Below, one piece after another: positions 18,100 through 25,839 of a DNA stretch of 32,073 nt. The notes under the pieces were generated by a model. That model was not told the origin of the DNA, did not search any database, and was given only the letters and a program-made list of their open reading frames with translations. Positions within the stretch are counted from its first letter, which is position 1. Each line of letters starts with the position of its first letter. The stretch is from JAGVSR01 sp031413815 (lineage in GTDB: Bacteria; Pseudomonadota; Alphaproteobacteria; Rhizobiales; Hyphomicrobiaceae), in assembly GCA_031413815.1 (NCBI GenBank), contig JANOFU010000056.1:1-32073 (forward strand), given 5' to 3'. The translations under genes and the position numbers were made by a program.

Positions 18100-18903
18100 T
18101 TAGTTCACGCCGTACGCACGTGATCTGACGCCGTAACGCAAAACTCGAATGGCGCTTCCGTTATTCTTCTTCGAAATATCTTCGCCCTCTGCGGGACCGC
18201 CAGCCATATCCAGATCGGCGATGGAGCGAAGGGATAGGGTGATTTCGCCGACAGAATTGGCGAGCGCGAGCATTTCCGATTGCCGCGGCGTCAACTCGAG
18301 CGTGGCTGTGTTGGCAGCGCCTTCGGCGGCTTTCTTGCCTTCTTTGGTCTCAATCTGTTGACCGAGGGCGAGAACGCGAACATTGCGGAACAAGGTGTCA
18401 CTAACGTGCTCTTCACCACCGCTTTTGCTTCGCATGCGGCGGATTAAGATGACATCGACGTGGTCATTGGGAAGAATGAGACGGCCGACAGCAGTCTCTT
18501 CCTTGATCTTGGTTGAGATGGCGCGCATGCCTGCAGGCAGAATGGCCGCGAGAACGCCGCCTTGGCCAGCCTTGACGAGCTTGTTCGGCGTGATCGGCTC
18601 ACCGGCGAGAATAGGTGCTCGTGCGATCGCACCTGACAGCTGGGCCGTAACTTGAGCGCCGCTCTTCTTGGTGATGAACCCTTGCGCGGCTTCCGTCGGC
18701 CAGGTCTGCCAGCGGAACAGGCCTTCGTTGGTGATCTGCCCGAGACCGATATCGGCGCGGGCGACGAGAACTTCAGTCGAATTGACCTGAACTTCCGTCT
18801 TGATCACTTCTTTCGGCTTGCCGAGCATGCTCTTGACCATGACGAAGGCCATAAGAGCCGCTACGCCAGCCACGGAGATGCCAATTACCTGTGCTCTTTT
18901 CAT
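18100..18903 (-). CDS. cpaB: Pilus assembly protein CpaB (RcpC)
   Basis: A 267-residue protein with one N-terminal membrane helix (about 4-25) and a periplasmic part containing a SAF domain (VLVARADIGLGQITNEGLFRW onward) and an RcpC-like domain with RAISTKIKEETAVGRLILPNDHVDVIL. In Flp systems CpaB is needed for assembly or stability of the secretin. ATG at 18903 starts the helix and has GAGGGA upstream; an earlier TTG is less likely. There are 157 bp before it, more than elsewhere in the cluster, so it may have its own promoter. The stop lies 39 bp before the cpaC start. Confidence 0.93.
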   Translation of the reverse strand: MKRAQVIGISVAGVAALMAFVMVKSMLGKPKEVIKTEVQVNSTEVLVARADIGLGQITNEGLFRWQTWPTEAAQGFITKKSGAQVTAQLSGAIARAPILAGEPITPNKLVKAGQGGVLAAILPAGMRAISTKIKEETAVGRLILPNDHVDVILIRRMRSKSGGEEHVSDTLFRNVRVLALGQQIETKEGKKAAEGAANTATLELTPRQSEMLALANSVGEITLSLRSIADLDMAGGPAEGEDISKKNNGSAIRVLRYGVRSRAYGVN

Positions 18904-19060
18904 AGCGCGAACCACGTCCCTCAAAACCGTTGGGTCTTTTCCCGGTATCGAACAGGAGTGTGCGCGAGAAACGTCAATGCGAGGTTAACCGGCGTCGTAA
19001 ATCGACGCGTTCTGAGCAATTCCAATTTTAGTAAGCTGATAGGAACTTACACTCTTGCGG

Positions 19061-19561
19061 CTACGCCATGAGGCCTTTGAACAAAGCGGTCTTGGGATAA
19101 ATCCACATGGCCGCGGCCGCAATCGCAAGCCCGTAGGGCATGCCCTTGTCGTTATCATGGAGCCGCTGAGCCCATTCCTTGCCCGGCAATAGCTTCGCTG
19201 GCAAACGCCGGTAGAGCAGCATGATGCAAGCCAGAATGCCGCCAGCAATGGCCACCCACGCAAAGTAGACAATCAAATTTTCGAAGCCGAACCACAGCGC
19301 GACGGCCGCCATGAGTTTGGCGTCCCCGCCTCCCAGCCAGCCGAATGAAAACATCACGACGCCGATGGCGAGGATCAGCAATCCAGCGCCGAAGTGCATC
19401 AGGATCGTTTCGGGAGTGAAGCCAGCGAGGAGCGCCGCGATGGGGAAGCACGCGAGCAGCACGAGTGAGATCCGATTCGGGATCGTCATCGTGAAAAAGT
19501 CCATCGCCCCTGCGAACGCCATTGCGGCAGGAAGCAATAGAAGGACAAAGTAGCTCAGCAC
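19061..19561 (-). CDS. cpaA: Prepilin peptidase CpaA (TadV)
   Basis: A 166-residue, six-helix inner-membrane aspartic peptidase of family A24 that removes the leader from the Flp pilin. The two active-site aspartates are visible in AMDFFTMTIPNR (near residue 21) and GGGDAKLMAAVAL (near residue 79). It is the short form, without the N-methylase domain of PilD, as usual for Flp systems. The start is GTG at 19561, with GGAG six bases upstream. It lies 105 bp after the pilin gene. Confidence 0.94.
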   Translation of the reverse strand: MLSYFVLLLLPAAMAFAGAMDFFTMTIPNRISLVLLACFPIAALLAGFTPETILMHFGAGLLILAIGVVMFSFGWLGGGDAKLMAAVALWFGFENLIVYFAWVAIAGGILACIMLLYRRLPAKLLPGKEWAQRLHDNDKGMPYGLAIAAAAMWIYPKTALFKGLMA

Positions 19562-19666
19562 GATGAACTCCGGACTCTACAAATACACACCCTACGGAGA
19601 AGGGTCGCAGAAACTGGTAAACAGCAGATTAAATTTCTGAGTGCCAGCAGCCTTCAGGCCAGTGAC

Positions 19667-19834
19667 CTAAGCGAGCGATAAGGCCGTTGCGACTTGATCA
19701 AAGATCGCGTTGAGCTCGGGTGACAGGGCTGACAGGGTGCTAATCAAACCCAGTGCAACAATCACGGCGATCAGTGCGTACTCAACCGCGGTTGCGCCGC
19801 TTTCGTCGGAGAAGAAATCTGACGGTCGCTTCAT
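19667..19834 (-). CDS. flp: Flp family type IVb pilin
   Basis: A short prepilin of 55 residues, the main subunit of the pilus. The leader ends in DESG, with cleavage expected between Gly13 and Ala14, and the mature protein begins ATAVEYALIAVIVALG: the Glu-Tyr pair at positions 5-6 and the hydrophobic helix define Flp pilins. ATG at 19834 (AAGG nine bases upstream) gives the usual leader length. An ATG at 19855, behind a GGGGGGA tract, would add seven residues and is a real alternative. It is the only pilin gene in the cluster. A TATAAA element at 19904-19909 may be its -10, but no good -35 accompanies it. Confidence 0.95.
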   Translation of the reverse strand: MKRPSDFFSDESGATAVEYALIAVIVALGLISTLSALSPELNAIFDQVATALSLA

Positions 19835-20048
19835 TGTTGAGCCTTGTAAGTCCATAACAAATCCCCCCGTCGCCAGGACGCAGTCTGGGCGTCTTGATCA
19901 CCATTTATAGCGCGGCATAAGTTAATTGGTTATGGATCAACGGTGTAAAGAACTGGGAATTTTAAGATATCGCCGTGTTAGCGTGAAGGAATACTTGATC
20001 GGCAAGTGACGTTTGGAGACTTCAGCAGACCACCTAATGGAAGTGGTT

Positions 20049-21185
20049 CTAATGGAAGTGCTTGGATAACTTGAGGCCCTGGGCCTGATAGTTGGAGCCA
20101 AGGTCACGGCCGTACAGCGTTTCAGGAACTTCGGTCATGCGCTCATAGACCAGCCGGCCGATGATCTGACCGTCTTCGAGAATGAACGGCACCTTATGGG
20201 AGCGAACTTCGAGGACGACGCGTGACCCATGGCCACCCGCCGCTGCATGTCCAAACCCCGGATCCATAAAGCCCGCGTAGTGCACGCGGAATTCGCCGAC
20301 TAGCGGATTGAAAGGCATCATCTCGGCCGCATGCGTCGGTGGGATATGCACTGCCTCCTTGGATGCCAAGATGTAGAACTGATCTGGATCGAGGATCAGC
20401 CGGTTTGCTCCGCGCGCATGGATCGGCTCCCAGTAGTCGAGGATCGAACACGAGGCTGGCGCATCGACATCGACAACTCCCGTGTGCCGCTTGGCCCTGT
20501 AGCCGATCAGATCCGTCTTTGTGCCGATTAGATCGACCGACAACGCGATGCCATCCTGAATGTCCGACGAGCCGCCGGAGACCAGCAATTCTCGCGTGTG
20601 AAGCGCCGTCAGCTCGGCATCTGTTTCACGTGGATTACCAACCCGGAACCTTAGCTGCGTGAGTTTCGAGCCCGTCCGCGCTATGATCGGGAAGGTTTGT
20701 GGGCAGATTTCGGCGTAAAGTGGGCCCTTATAGCCGCCGGGGATCTGGTCGAATGCGCCGACGCCGTCGGCGATCACGCGGGTGAAGACATCCAATCGGC
20801 CGGTCGAACTCTTGGGATTGGCCGACGCGGCGATCGACGGCGGCAACGACAAGCTCTCTAACAGAGGCACGATGTAGACGCAGCCGGTCTCGAACACCGC
20901 GCCACTCTCTATATTGAATTCATGCAGGGTGAGGTCCGGCAGCTTGTCGGCAACCTTCGCGCCGGGACGCGGCAGAAAGCTCGCCCGGACGCGATAGGCT
21001 TTGGTTCCAAGCCGCAAATCGATGCTCGCCGGCTGGATTTGGCCCGGTCCAGGCGGAATCGCGGGCCGGACCGCCCCCGACGACACCAGTGCGCGAATGG
21101 CTTGAACCGGCAAAATGCCGTTCTCAACCGACACGCCCAGCGGCTGGTCTTCGGTTAGACCTTTCCTAGTCGCAGTCTGGGCCAT
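20049..21185 (-). CDS. dcd: 2'-deoxycytidine 5'-triphosphate deaminase, two-domain form
   Basis: A 378-residue dCTP deaminase, which turns dCTP into dUTP to feed dTMP synthesis. It is about twice as long as the E. coli enzyme (193 aa). The N-terminal half has QPASIDLRLG (51-60), then SSTGR (126-130) and YAEI (157-160) at the places of the catalytic Ser, Arg and Glu. The C-terminal half (about 268-350) repeats the same fold order (YILASKEAVHIPP, then VVLEV with Glu325, then DGQIIGRLVYE) but lacks an SS..R segment. This two-part form is known from alphaproteobacteria. ATG at 21185 follows GGGGAGG by six bases. Divergent from metZ. Confidence 0.9.
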   Translation of the reverse strand: MAQTATRKGLTEDQPLGVSVENGILPVQAIRALVSSGAVRPAIPPGPGQIQPASIDLRLGTKAYRVRASFLPRPGAKVADKLPDLTLHEFNIESGAVFETGCVYIVPLLESLSLPPSIAASANPKSSTGRLDVFTRVIADGVGAFDQIPGGYKGPLYAEICPQTFPIIARTGSKLTQLRFRVGNPRETDAELTALHTRELLVSGGSSDIQDGIALSVDLIGTKTDLIGYRAKRHTGVVDVDAPASCSILDYWEPIHARGANRLILDPDQFYILASKEAVHIPPTHAAEMMPFNPLVGEFRVHYAGFMDPGFGHAAAGGHGSRVVLEVRSHKVPFILEDGQIIGRLVYERMTEVPETLYGRDLGSNYQAQGLKLSKHFH

Positions 21186-21221
21186 GAACGCCTCCCCGCA
21201 CCGCTCTAGACCAAGCCCCCC

Positions 21222-21249
21222 TTGACGCCAAGAGGCCCGAAGGGCTAAT
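21222..21249 (+). promoter_or_regulatory. Probable metZ promoter
   Basis: TTGACG (21222-21227) and GCTAAT (21244-21249) are 16 bases apart. The expected start point, around 21256, lies just before the SAM-II aptamer, which is where it should be for the riboswitch to be at the 5' end of the transcript. Confidence 0.55.
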
Positions 21250-21260
21250 CCCGCGCCAGA

Positions 21261-21315
21261 CCTCGTGGTGATTTGGCCGGCCGCCTTGCAGCCACGTTAA
21301 ACAACTCGCTAAAGT
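21261..21315 (+). promoter_or_regulatory. SAM-II riboswitch (metZ leader)
   Basis: The run CTCGTGGTGATTTG, then CTTGCAGCCACGTTAAA and CTCGCTAAAG matches the conserved core of the SAM-II (metA) aptamer: CGTGG pairs with CCACG and the A/T-rich stretch forms the H-type pseudoknot that holds S-adenosylmethionine. SAM-II elements are known in alphaproteobacteria before metA, metZ and metC and turn expression off when SAM is high. Confidence 0.93.
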
Positions 21316-21342
21316 GGCCGCGCGCACCCGGTTCTCCCGGCG

Positions 21343-21384
21343 CCCGGCTCCTTTTGGAGGGTGCCAAGCGAGGCCGGGTTTTTT
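21343..21384 (+). terminator. Terminator hairpin after the SAM-II aptamer
   Basis: CCCGGC (21343-21348) pairs with GCCGGG (21373-21378), extended by a bulged TC/GA step, and six T follow at 21379-21384. It lies between the aptamer and the metZ start, so it can act as the expression platform. GCACCC (21324-21329) and GGGTGC (21359-21364) can pair instead, which would trap the left arm of the terminator stem. Confidence 0.65.
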
Positions 21385-21430
21385 GTTGCGCCCGGGGCAC
21401 ATGACCCGCCGCGCGACCGGAGCATCGATC

Positions 21431-22645
21431 ATGACTGGCAAGCCGACCGGCATCCCGAACCCTGCTGATTGGGCTCCCGAGACCCAGCTCGTCCACGGCG
21501 GCACGCTGCGATCGCAGTTTGGCGAGACGTCGGAAGCGATCTTCCTCACCCAAGGCTACGTCTATACCAGCGCCGAGCAAGCGGAAGCCCGATTCAAAAA
21601 CGAAGACCCCGGCTTCCAGTACACCCGCTTCTCCAACCCGACCGTATCGATGTTCGAAGAGCGCCTCCGGCTGCTCGAAGGCGCTGAGGTGGCCCGCGCC
21701 ACCGCCACCGGCATGGCCGCTGTCACCGCGGGTCTCATGTCCTACCTCAAGGCCGGTGACCACGTGATCGCGGCGCGCGCCATGTTCGGGTCGTGCCGCT
21801 ACATCGTCGAGACACTGTGCCCGCGCTTCGGCATTGGGTTCACTCTGATTGACGGCCGCGACCCCGCGAACTGGCGTGCGGCCCTTAAGCCCAACACGAA
21901 AGCCTTCTTCTTTGAGACCCCGGCCAATCCCACGCTCGATCTCGTCGATATTGCGGCCGTTTCCAAGATTGCCAAGGAGATTGGCGCATTGGTCATGGTC
22001 GACAACGTATTCGCGACCCCGATGCTGCAGCGCCCGCTTGAGCATGGCGCCGATGTCGTCATCTATTCAGCCACCAAGCACATCGATGGCCAAGGCCGCT
22101 GCCTCGGCGGCGCGGTGCTGTGTTCGGAAAAGTTCCTGACCGACTATTTACAAGACTTTATTCGCCAAACCGGGCCTTCGATCAGCCCGTTCAACGCCTG
22201 GGTCATGCTCAAGGGGTTGGAGACACTGCCGATCCGGGTGGCCGCCCAATGCGCGACAGCCGCAACCGTGGCGGATCACTTGGCGACGAGCCCAGGCGTC
22301 ACGCGCGTGCTTTATTGTGGCCGCGCCGACCATCCGCAGTCGGCCCTCGCCAAAAAGCAGATGTCCGGCGGCGGACAGATGGTGACATTCGAGATTGCCG
22401 GTGGAAAGGAGGCGGCGTTCCGCTTCCAGAACGCACTGCATCTGATCAAGATTTCCAACAATCTCGGCGATGCCAAGAGCCTTATCACGCACCCGACAAC
22501 CACCACACATTACCGGATTGGTGCGCCTGCCCGCGCGGAACTTGGTATTTCCGACGGGATGCTGCGCTTGTCTGTGGGCCTCGAAGCGGCCTGCGACTTA
22601 ACGGCCGATTTGGACCACGCGCTGCTTGCGGCGATGGTGGGTTAA
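21431..22645 (+). CDS. metZ: O-succinylhomoserine sulfhydrylase MetZ
   Basis: A 404-residue PLP enzyme of the Cys/Met metabolism family that makes homocysteine from O-succinylhomoserine and sulfide. The cofactor Lys216 lies in SATKHIDGQGRCLGG, and DNVFATP (191-197) holds the Asp that binds the pyridine nitrogen. FSNPTVSMFEERLRLLEG and ETPANPTLDLVD are typical of the MetZ group rather than MetB or MetC. ATG at 21431, with GGAG eight bases upstream, is preferred over a frame that stays open through the riboswitch leader. Control by SAM is expected from the SAM-II element. Confidence 0.94.
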   Translation: MTGKPTGIPNPADWAPETQLVHGGTLRSQFGETSEAIFLTQGYVYTSAEQAEARFKNEDPGFQYTRFSNPTVSMFEERLRLLEGAEVARATATGMAAVTAGLMSYLKAGDHVIAARAMFGSCRYIVETLCPRFGIGFTLIDGRDPANWRAALKPNTKAFFFETPANPTLDLVDIAAVSKIAKEIGALVMVDNVFATPMLQRPLEHGADVVIYSATKHIDGQGRCLGGAVLCSEKFLTDYLQDFIRQTGPSISPFNAWVMLKGLETLPIRVAAQCATAATVADHLATSPGVTRVLYCGRADHPQSALAKKQMSGGGQMVTFEIAGGKEAAFRFQNALHLIKISNNLGDAKSLITHPTTTTHYRIGAPARAELGISDGMLRLSVGLEAACDLTADLDHALLAAMVG

Positions 22646-22673
22646 GCTGCTTTCTTTACGCTGTGTTGCCGTA

Positions 22674-22701
22674 TTGACCGGCCACACTCGCGTCGTAAAC
22701 T
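22674..22701 (+). promoter_or_regulatory. Probable apaG-argE promoter
   Basis: TTGACC (22674-22679) and TAAACT (22696-22701) are 16 bases apart, about 35 bp before the apaG start. It starts 28 bases after the metZ stop. Assigned by motif match. Confidence 0.5.
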
Positions 22702-22734
22702 CACCTCGACCGAATTTAGGAAAGACCACGACCC

Positions 22735-23142
22735 GTGAGCCGCACGTCGCCCTACGAATTGATCTCCAACGATATCCGGATCCGGGTCACGCCCGAATTC
22801 CAGGAGGATCAGTCGTCGCCTGATGAAGGCTACTACTTCTGGAGCTACACGATCGAGATTGCCAACGAAGGCGAGGCGTCTGTGCAATTGAAGTCGCGCG
22901 TCTGGAAAATCACAGATGCCGTCGGCCACACCGAAGAAGTGCGCGGGCCGGGCGTCGTCGGGCAAACCCCGACCATCGGGCCAGGGCAATCCTTCACCTA
23001 CACATCCGGCTGCCCGCTTTCGACGCCATCGGGCATCATGGTTGGCAGCTATCAGATGGCGGGCAAAGCCGGCAAACTGTTCGACGTGCCAATCCCGGCG
23101 TTCTCTCTCGACAGTCCGTTCACTCAGAGAAGCGTGAACTGA
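22735..23142 (+). CDS. apaG: ApaG domain protein
   Basis: A 135-residue beta-sandwich protein of the ApaG family. YYFWSYTIEIANEGEASVQL and the GPGVVGQTPTIGPGQSFTYTSGCPL segment are the family's core; the fold resembles fibronectin type III domains. In enterobacteria loss of apaG affects Co2+ resistance and Mg2+ efflux, but the molecular role is not settled. The start is GTG, with AGGA about 13 bases upstream, a slightly long spacing. Its stop is one base from the argE start, so the two are very likely cotranslated. Confidence 0.93.
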   Translation: MSRTSPYELISNDIRIRVTPEFQEDQSSPDEGYYFWSYTIEIANEGEASVQLKSRVWKITDAVGHTEEVRGPGVVGQTPTIGPGQSFTYTSGCPLSTPSGIMVGSYQMAGKAGKLFDVPIPAFSLDSPFTQRSVN

Positions 23143-23143
23143 G

Positions 23144-24304
23144 ATGCGCGGGGCGGACTATTCGGCAGCCGAACTGATGGCGCGTCTCGTTTCCTTCGAT
23201 ACGACAAGCCACAAGACGAACTTGCCGCTTGTCCGTTTCGTGGAAGACTACCTCGCCCAGCATGGCGTCCCCTCACGCTTGGTCCCCTCCGACGACGGCC
23301 AAAAGGCCAGTTTGTTCGCCACCATTGGCCCCGCCGGTGTTCCAGGAATCGGTCTCTCGGGTCACACCGACGTCGTGCCCGTCGACGGCCAGTCTTGGGA
23401 CAGCGACCCGTTCACGCTCGTCGAGCGCGACGGCCGCTATTTTGGCCGCGGCACGTCGGACATGAAAGGTTTCCTCGCGTGTGTTCTAGCGGCTGTTCCA
23501 GATTTCAAACGGCGCGCGCTGAAAGTTCCAGTTCACATTATTTTTTCGTACGACGAAGAAATTGGCTGCATCGGCGTGCGCCCGATGATCTCCGAAATGG
23601 GTACGCGTTTGCCGCGGCCGCGCGTGGTCATTGTCGGTGAACCGACCAGTATGGCCGTCGTCGACGCCCACAAAGGACCCATGCGGTGGCATGTCGAAAT
23701 CAACGGCAAGGCCGCGCATTCCAGTATGGCGCACCTGGGCGTCAATGCCATCACCTATGCGGGCCGGTTGCTTGGCGAGTTGGAGCGCATTGAGGCGGAA
23801 CTGAAGACCCGCCTGCCCGTCGAGCGCTTCGAGCCACCTTACCCAACTCTTCAGGTCACGACGATTGAAGGCGGCACAGCATCGAATATCATCCCTGTTT
23901 CTTGCTGTTTCGGCTTTGAAGTGCGCGCGCTGCCGGGCCTGGACACAACTGCAATCGAACAGCGCCTGCGCGATTTCGCCGATCGGAACTGTTTGCCAGA
24001 GATGCAGCGGACCTCAGCCGGCGCTTCAATCACGATCCGGCAGACCAATTGCGTGCCGCCGTTCGCAGCCCAAAGCCAATCAGAAGCCGTCGCCCTGGCC
24101 CTCAATTTGGCCGGACAGAACGAGACCCACGCCGTGTCCTACGCAACCGAGGCAGGGCTGTTCCAGGATGCCCAAGCCCCGTCGGTTGTTTGCGGACCTG
24201 GAAGCATCGCTCAAGCGCACACGGCGAACGAGTGGATTGCCAAGTCCGAACTCGATAAGTGCATGATTTTCCTGGATCGTTTGGGCCATTGGGCTGAGGC
24301 TTGA
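23144..24304 (+). CDS. argE: Acetylornithine deacetylase ArgE
   Basis: A 386-residue M20 family zinc hydrolase that removes acetate from N-acetylornithine to give ornithine. Metal and catalytic residues are in place: His74 and Asp76 in SGHTDVVP, Asp106 in GTSDMKG, Glu138-Glu139 in YDEE and Glu166 in GEPTSM. The dimerisation domain (about 175-285) contains KAAHSSMAHLGVNAI. The start lies one base after the apaG stop, indicating translational coupling. Another family member such as succinyl-diaminopimelate desuccinylase is less likely given GEPTSM and the length. It complements argD and argF found 4-6 kb away. Confidence 0.92.
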   Translation: MRGADYSAAELMARLVSFDTTSHKTNLPLVRFVEDYLAQHGVPSRLVPSDDGQKASLFATIGPAGVPGIGLSGHTDVVPVDGQSWDSDPFTLVERDGRYFGRGTSDMKGFLACVLAAVPDFKRRALKVPVHIIFSYDEEIGCIGVRPMISEMGTRLPRPRVVIVGEPTSMAVVDAHKGPMRWHVEINGKAAHSSMAHLGVNAITYAGRLLGELERIEAELKTRLPVERFEPPYPTLQVTTIEGGTASNIIPVSCCFGFEVRALPGLDTTAIEQRLRDFADRNCLPEMQRTSAGASITIRQTNCVPPFAAQSQSEAVALALNLAGQNETHAVSYATEAGLFQDAQAPSVVCGPGSIAQAHTANEWIAKSELDKCMIFLDRLGHWAEA

Positions 24305-24400
24305 TCGGCCGCTTGCGTTCTGGCCGCCCTCATAGCAGGGTGCCGCCACTGCGGTCGCGCGCCGGGGGCTCGCACGCCTGCGATTTCAGGGGGATGAGCC

Positions 24401-25792
24401 GTGTTGAGTACACCCGCTGCTGCCGATTTCGCGAAAGACTTTGAAACTTTGAAGGCGCTGGCGACTGCTCCGGCCGCGACGTCCGAGGAGCTGCTGCGGA
24501 ACCTGTCGCGGCTTTATCACGAAGTCTTCGAGCGCGATCTCAACCGCTACAATGGCCCGTCCATCAAAGCAGCCGCACCCCAGCTCATCAACGCGATCTT
24601 TGAACTTAGAACCACTCTGCGCGACCGCATCCCCGAGTGGCAGCGGCAGGGCCTGATGACCCGTGACGTGCAGCGCGCACTGCGCGACGCACTCCGCATT
24701 CTGCGCTACGCCACCGACATGCTGGGCGAGCTGAATATTGGCCATGATATCGGCGATCAGGACGAAAAGCCGATGCAGGCGTTCCGCGAGGTGTCTCACA
24801 ACACCCTCGTGCATCCCAAATTCGATACGGGCGCGAACTTAGCGTTCCAGACGGGTGACGTTATTCTGGTGCGCGGCATGGCGCACAACAGCGCAGCCAT
24901 CGCCCGCATCGGCGACATCGATAGCCAATTCAGCCACGTTTCGATGGTGCACGTTGATGAAGCGGGCCGCACCTGGGTGGTCGAAAGCCTGATCGAGGAT
25001 GGCGCTGTCGTCACCCCGCTCAAGGAGGCGCTCAATCACGGCGTAACCCGCGCGATCCTCTTGCGGCACCGGGATCCAGCCATTGCTGCGCGCGCATCGA
25101 AGCTGATTTTCGAGCATGTTCAACGGTCAAATGCGAGCGGCGGACGGCGCATTCTCTATGACTTTTCGATGAGACTGCACAACTACAACGAGTTGTTCTG
25201 CTCCAAGTTGATCCGGCTCGCCTTCGAAGACGCGACGGACGGTAAAATCAAACTACCGACCTTCACCACGCGGCTCGACGCTAAGAACCGGGACTTCTTC
25301 AAGCGCGTCGGCGTCAAAGCTGAGGAAACGTTTGCGCCCGGCGATCTGGAGATCGAACCCCAGTTTGAAATGGTCGCCGAGTGGCAGGACTACCGTTTTA
25401 CGTCCCGCACCCGCATGCAGGACCTAATCATGACCAAATTGTTCGAGTGGATGGACGTCCACGGCTTCAAGTTTGAAGAGGATTTTTCGATCCGGCTCAT
25501 CGCGTTCTTTGGGCGGCTGGCAACGAAGCTGTCCAAGACAGCCCGCGACCTCGTGTTCAGCGTCGTTCCCAAGGTGCCGCCCAACATGTCGAAGCGGACC
25601 ATTGCGGTTATCGCCATGCTGCACAAGACAGCCCAGCCGATCCTGGAAGAGCTACAACACAAAGACCGGCTGCGGCTTCACACCGAGGGCAAACCGCTGC
25701 ATCCGCGTGAAATCTACGACCACCTCGAAGACGTCCGCCGCCGGTCGCGCGGCCTGCTCGGCTATCTCGTGGCGCCGCGCGGCAAGCGCTGA
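24401..25792 (+). CDS. YiiX/YebB-like cysteine hydrolase (NlpC/P60 superfamily)
   Basis: A 463-residue protein with a permuted NlpC/P60 (papain-like) core between two helical regions. GDVILVRG (152-159) opens the core; His179 (SHVSMVH), Glu195 (VESLIEDG) and Cys267 (NELFCSKLIRLAF) are the likely catalytic set in the permuted order. There is no signal peptide, so unlike periplasmic murein peptidases it is probably cytoplasmic or membrane-associated; relatives have been proposed to act on lipids or amide bonds. The first 140 and last 150 residues are helical and unfamiliar to me. The GTG start follows AGGGGGA by about seven bases. It lies 96 bp after argE on the same strand. Confidence 0.8.
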   Translation: MLSTPAAADFAKDFETLKALATAPAATSEELLRNLSRLYHEVFERDLNRYNGPSIKAAAPQLINAIFELRTTLRDRIPEWQRQGLMTRDVQRALRDALRILRYATDMLGELNIGHDIGDQDEKPMQAFREVSHNTLVHPKFDTGANLAFQTGDVILVRGMAHNSAAIARIGDIDSQFSHVSMVHVDEAGRTWVVESLIEDGAVVTPLKEALNHGVTRAILLRHRDPAIAARASKLIFEHVQRSNASGGRRILYDFSMRLHNYNELFCSKLIRLAFEDATDGKIKLPTFTTRLDAKNRDFFKRVGVKAEETFAPGDLEIEPQFEMVAEWQDYRFTSRTRMQDLIMTKLFEWMDVHGFKFEEDFSIRLIAFFGRLATKLSKTARDLVFSVVPKVPPNMSKRTIAVIAMLHKTAQPILEELQHKDRLRLHTEGKPLHPREIYDHLEDVRRRSRGLLGYLVAPRGKR

Positions 25793-25839
25793 TCTTTTCT
25801 CAGCATTCGGCTTTGCTTGCCAGACTCGAGAGCTCTCGC

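Noticed and set aside
19856..20048. CtrA binding boxes before the pilin gene
   Set aside because: TTAA-type half sites are present (for example near 19922), but none pair with the seven-base spacing of a full CtrA site.
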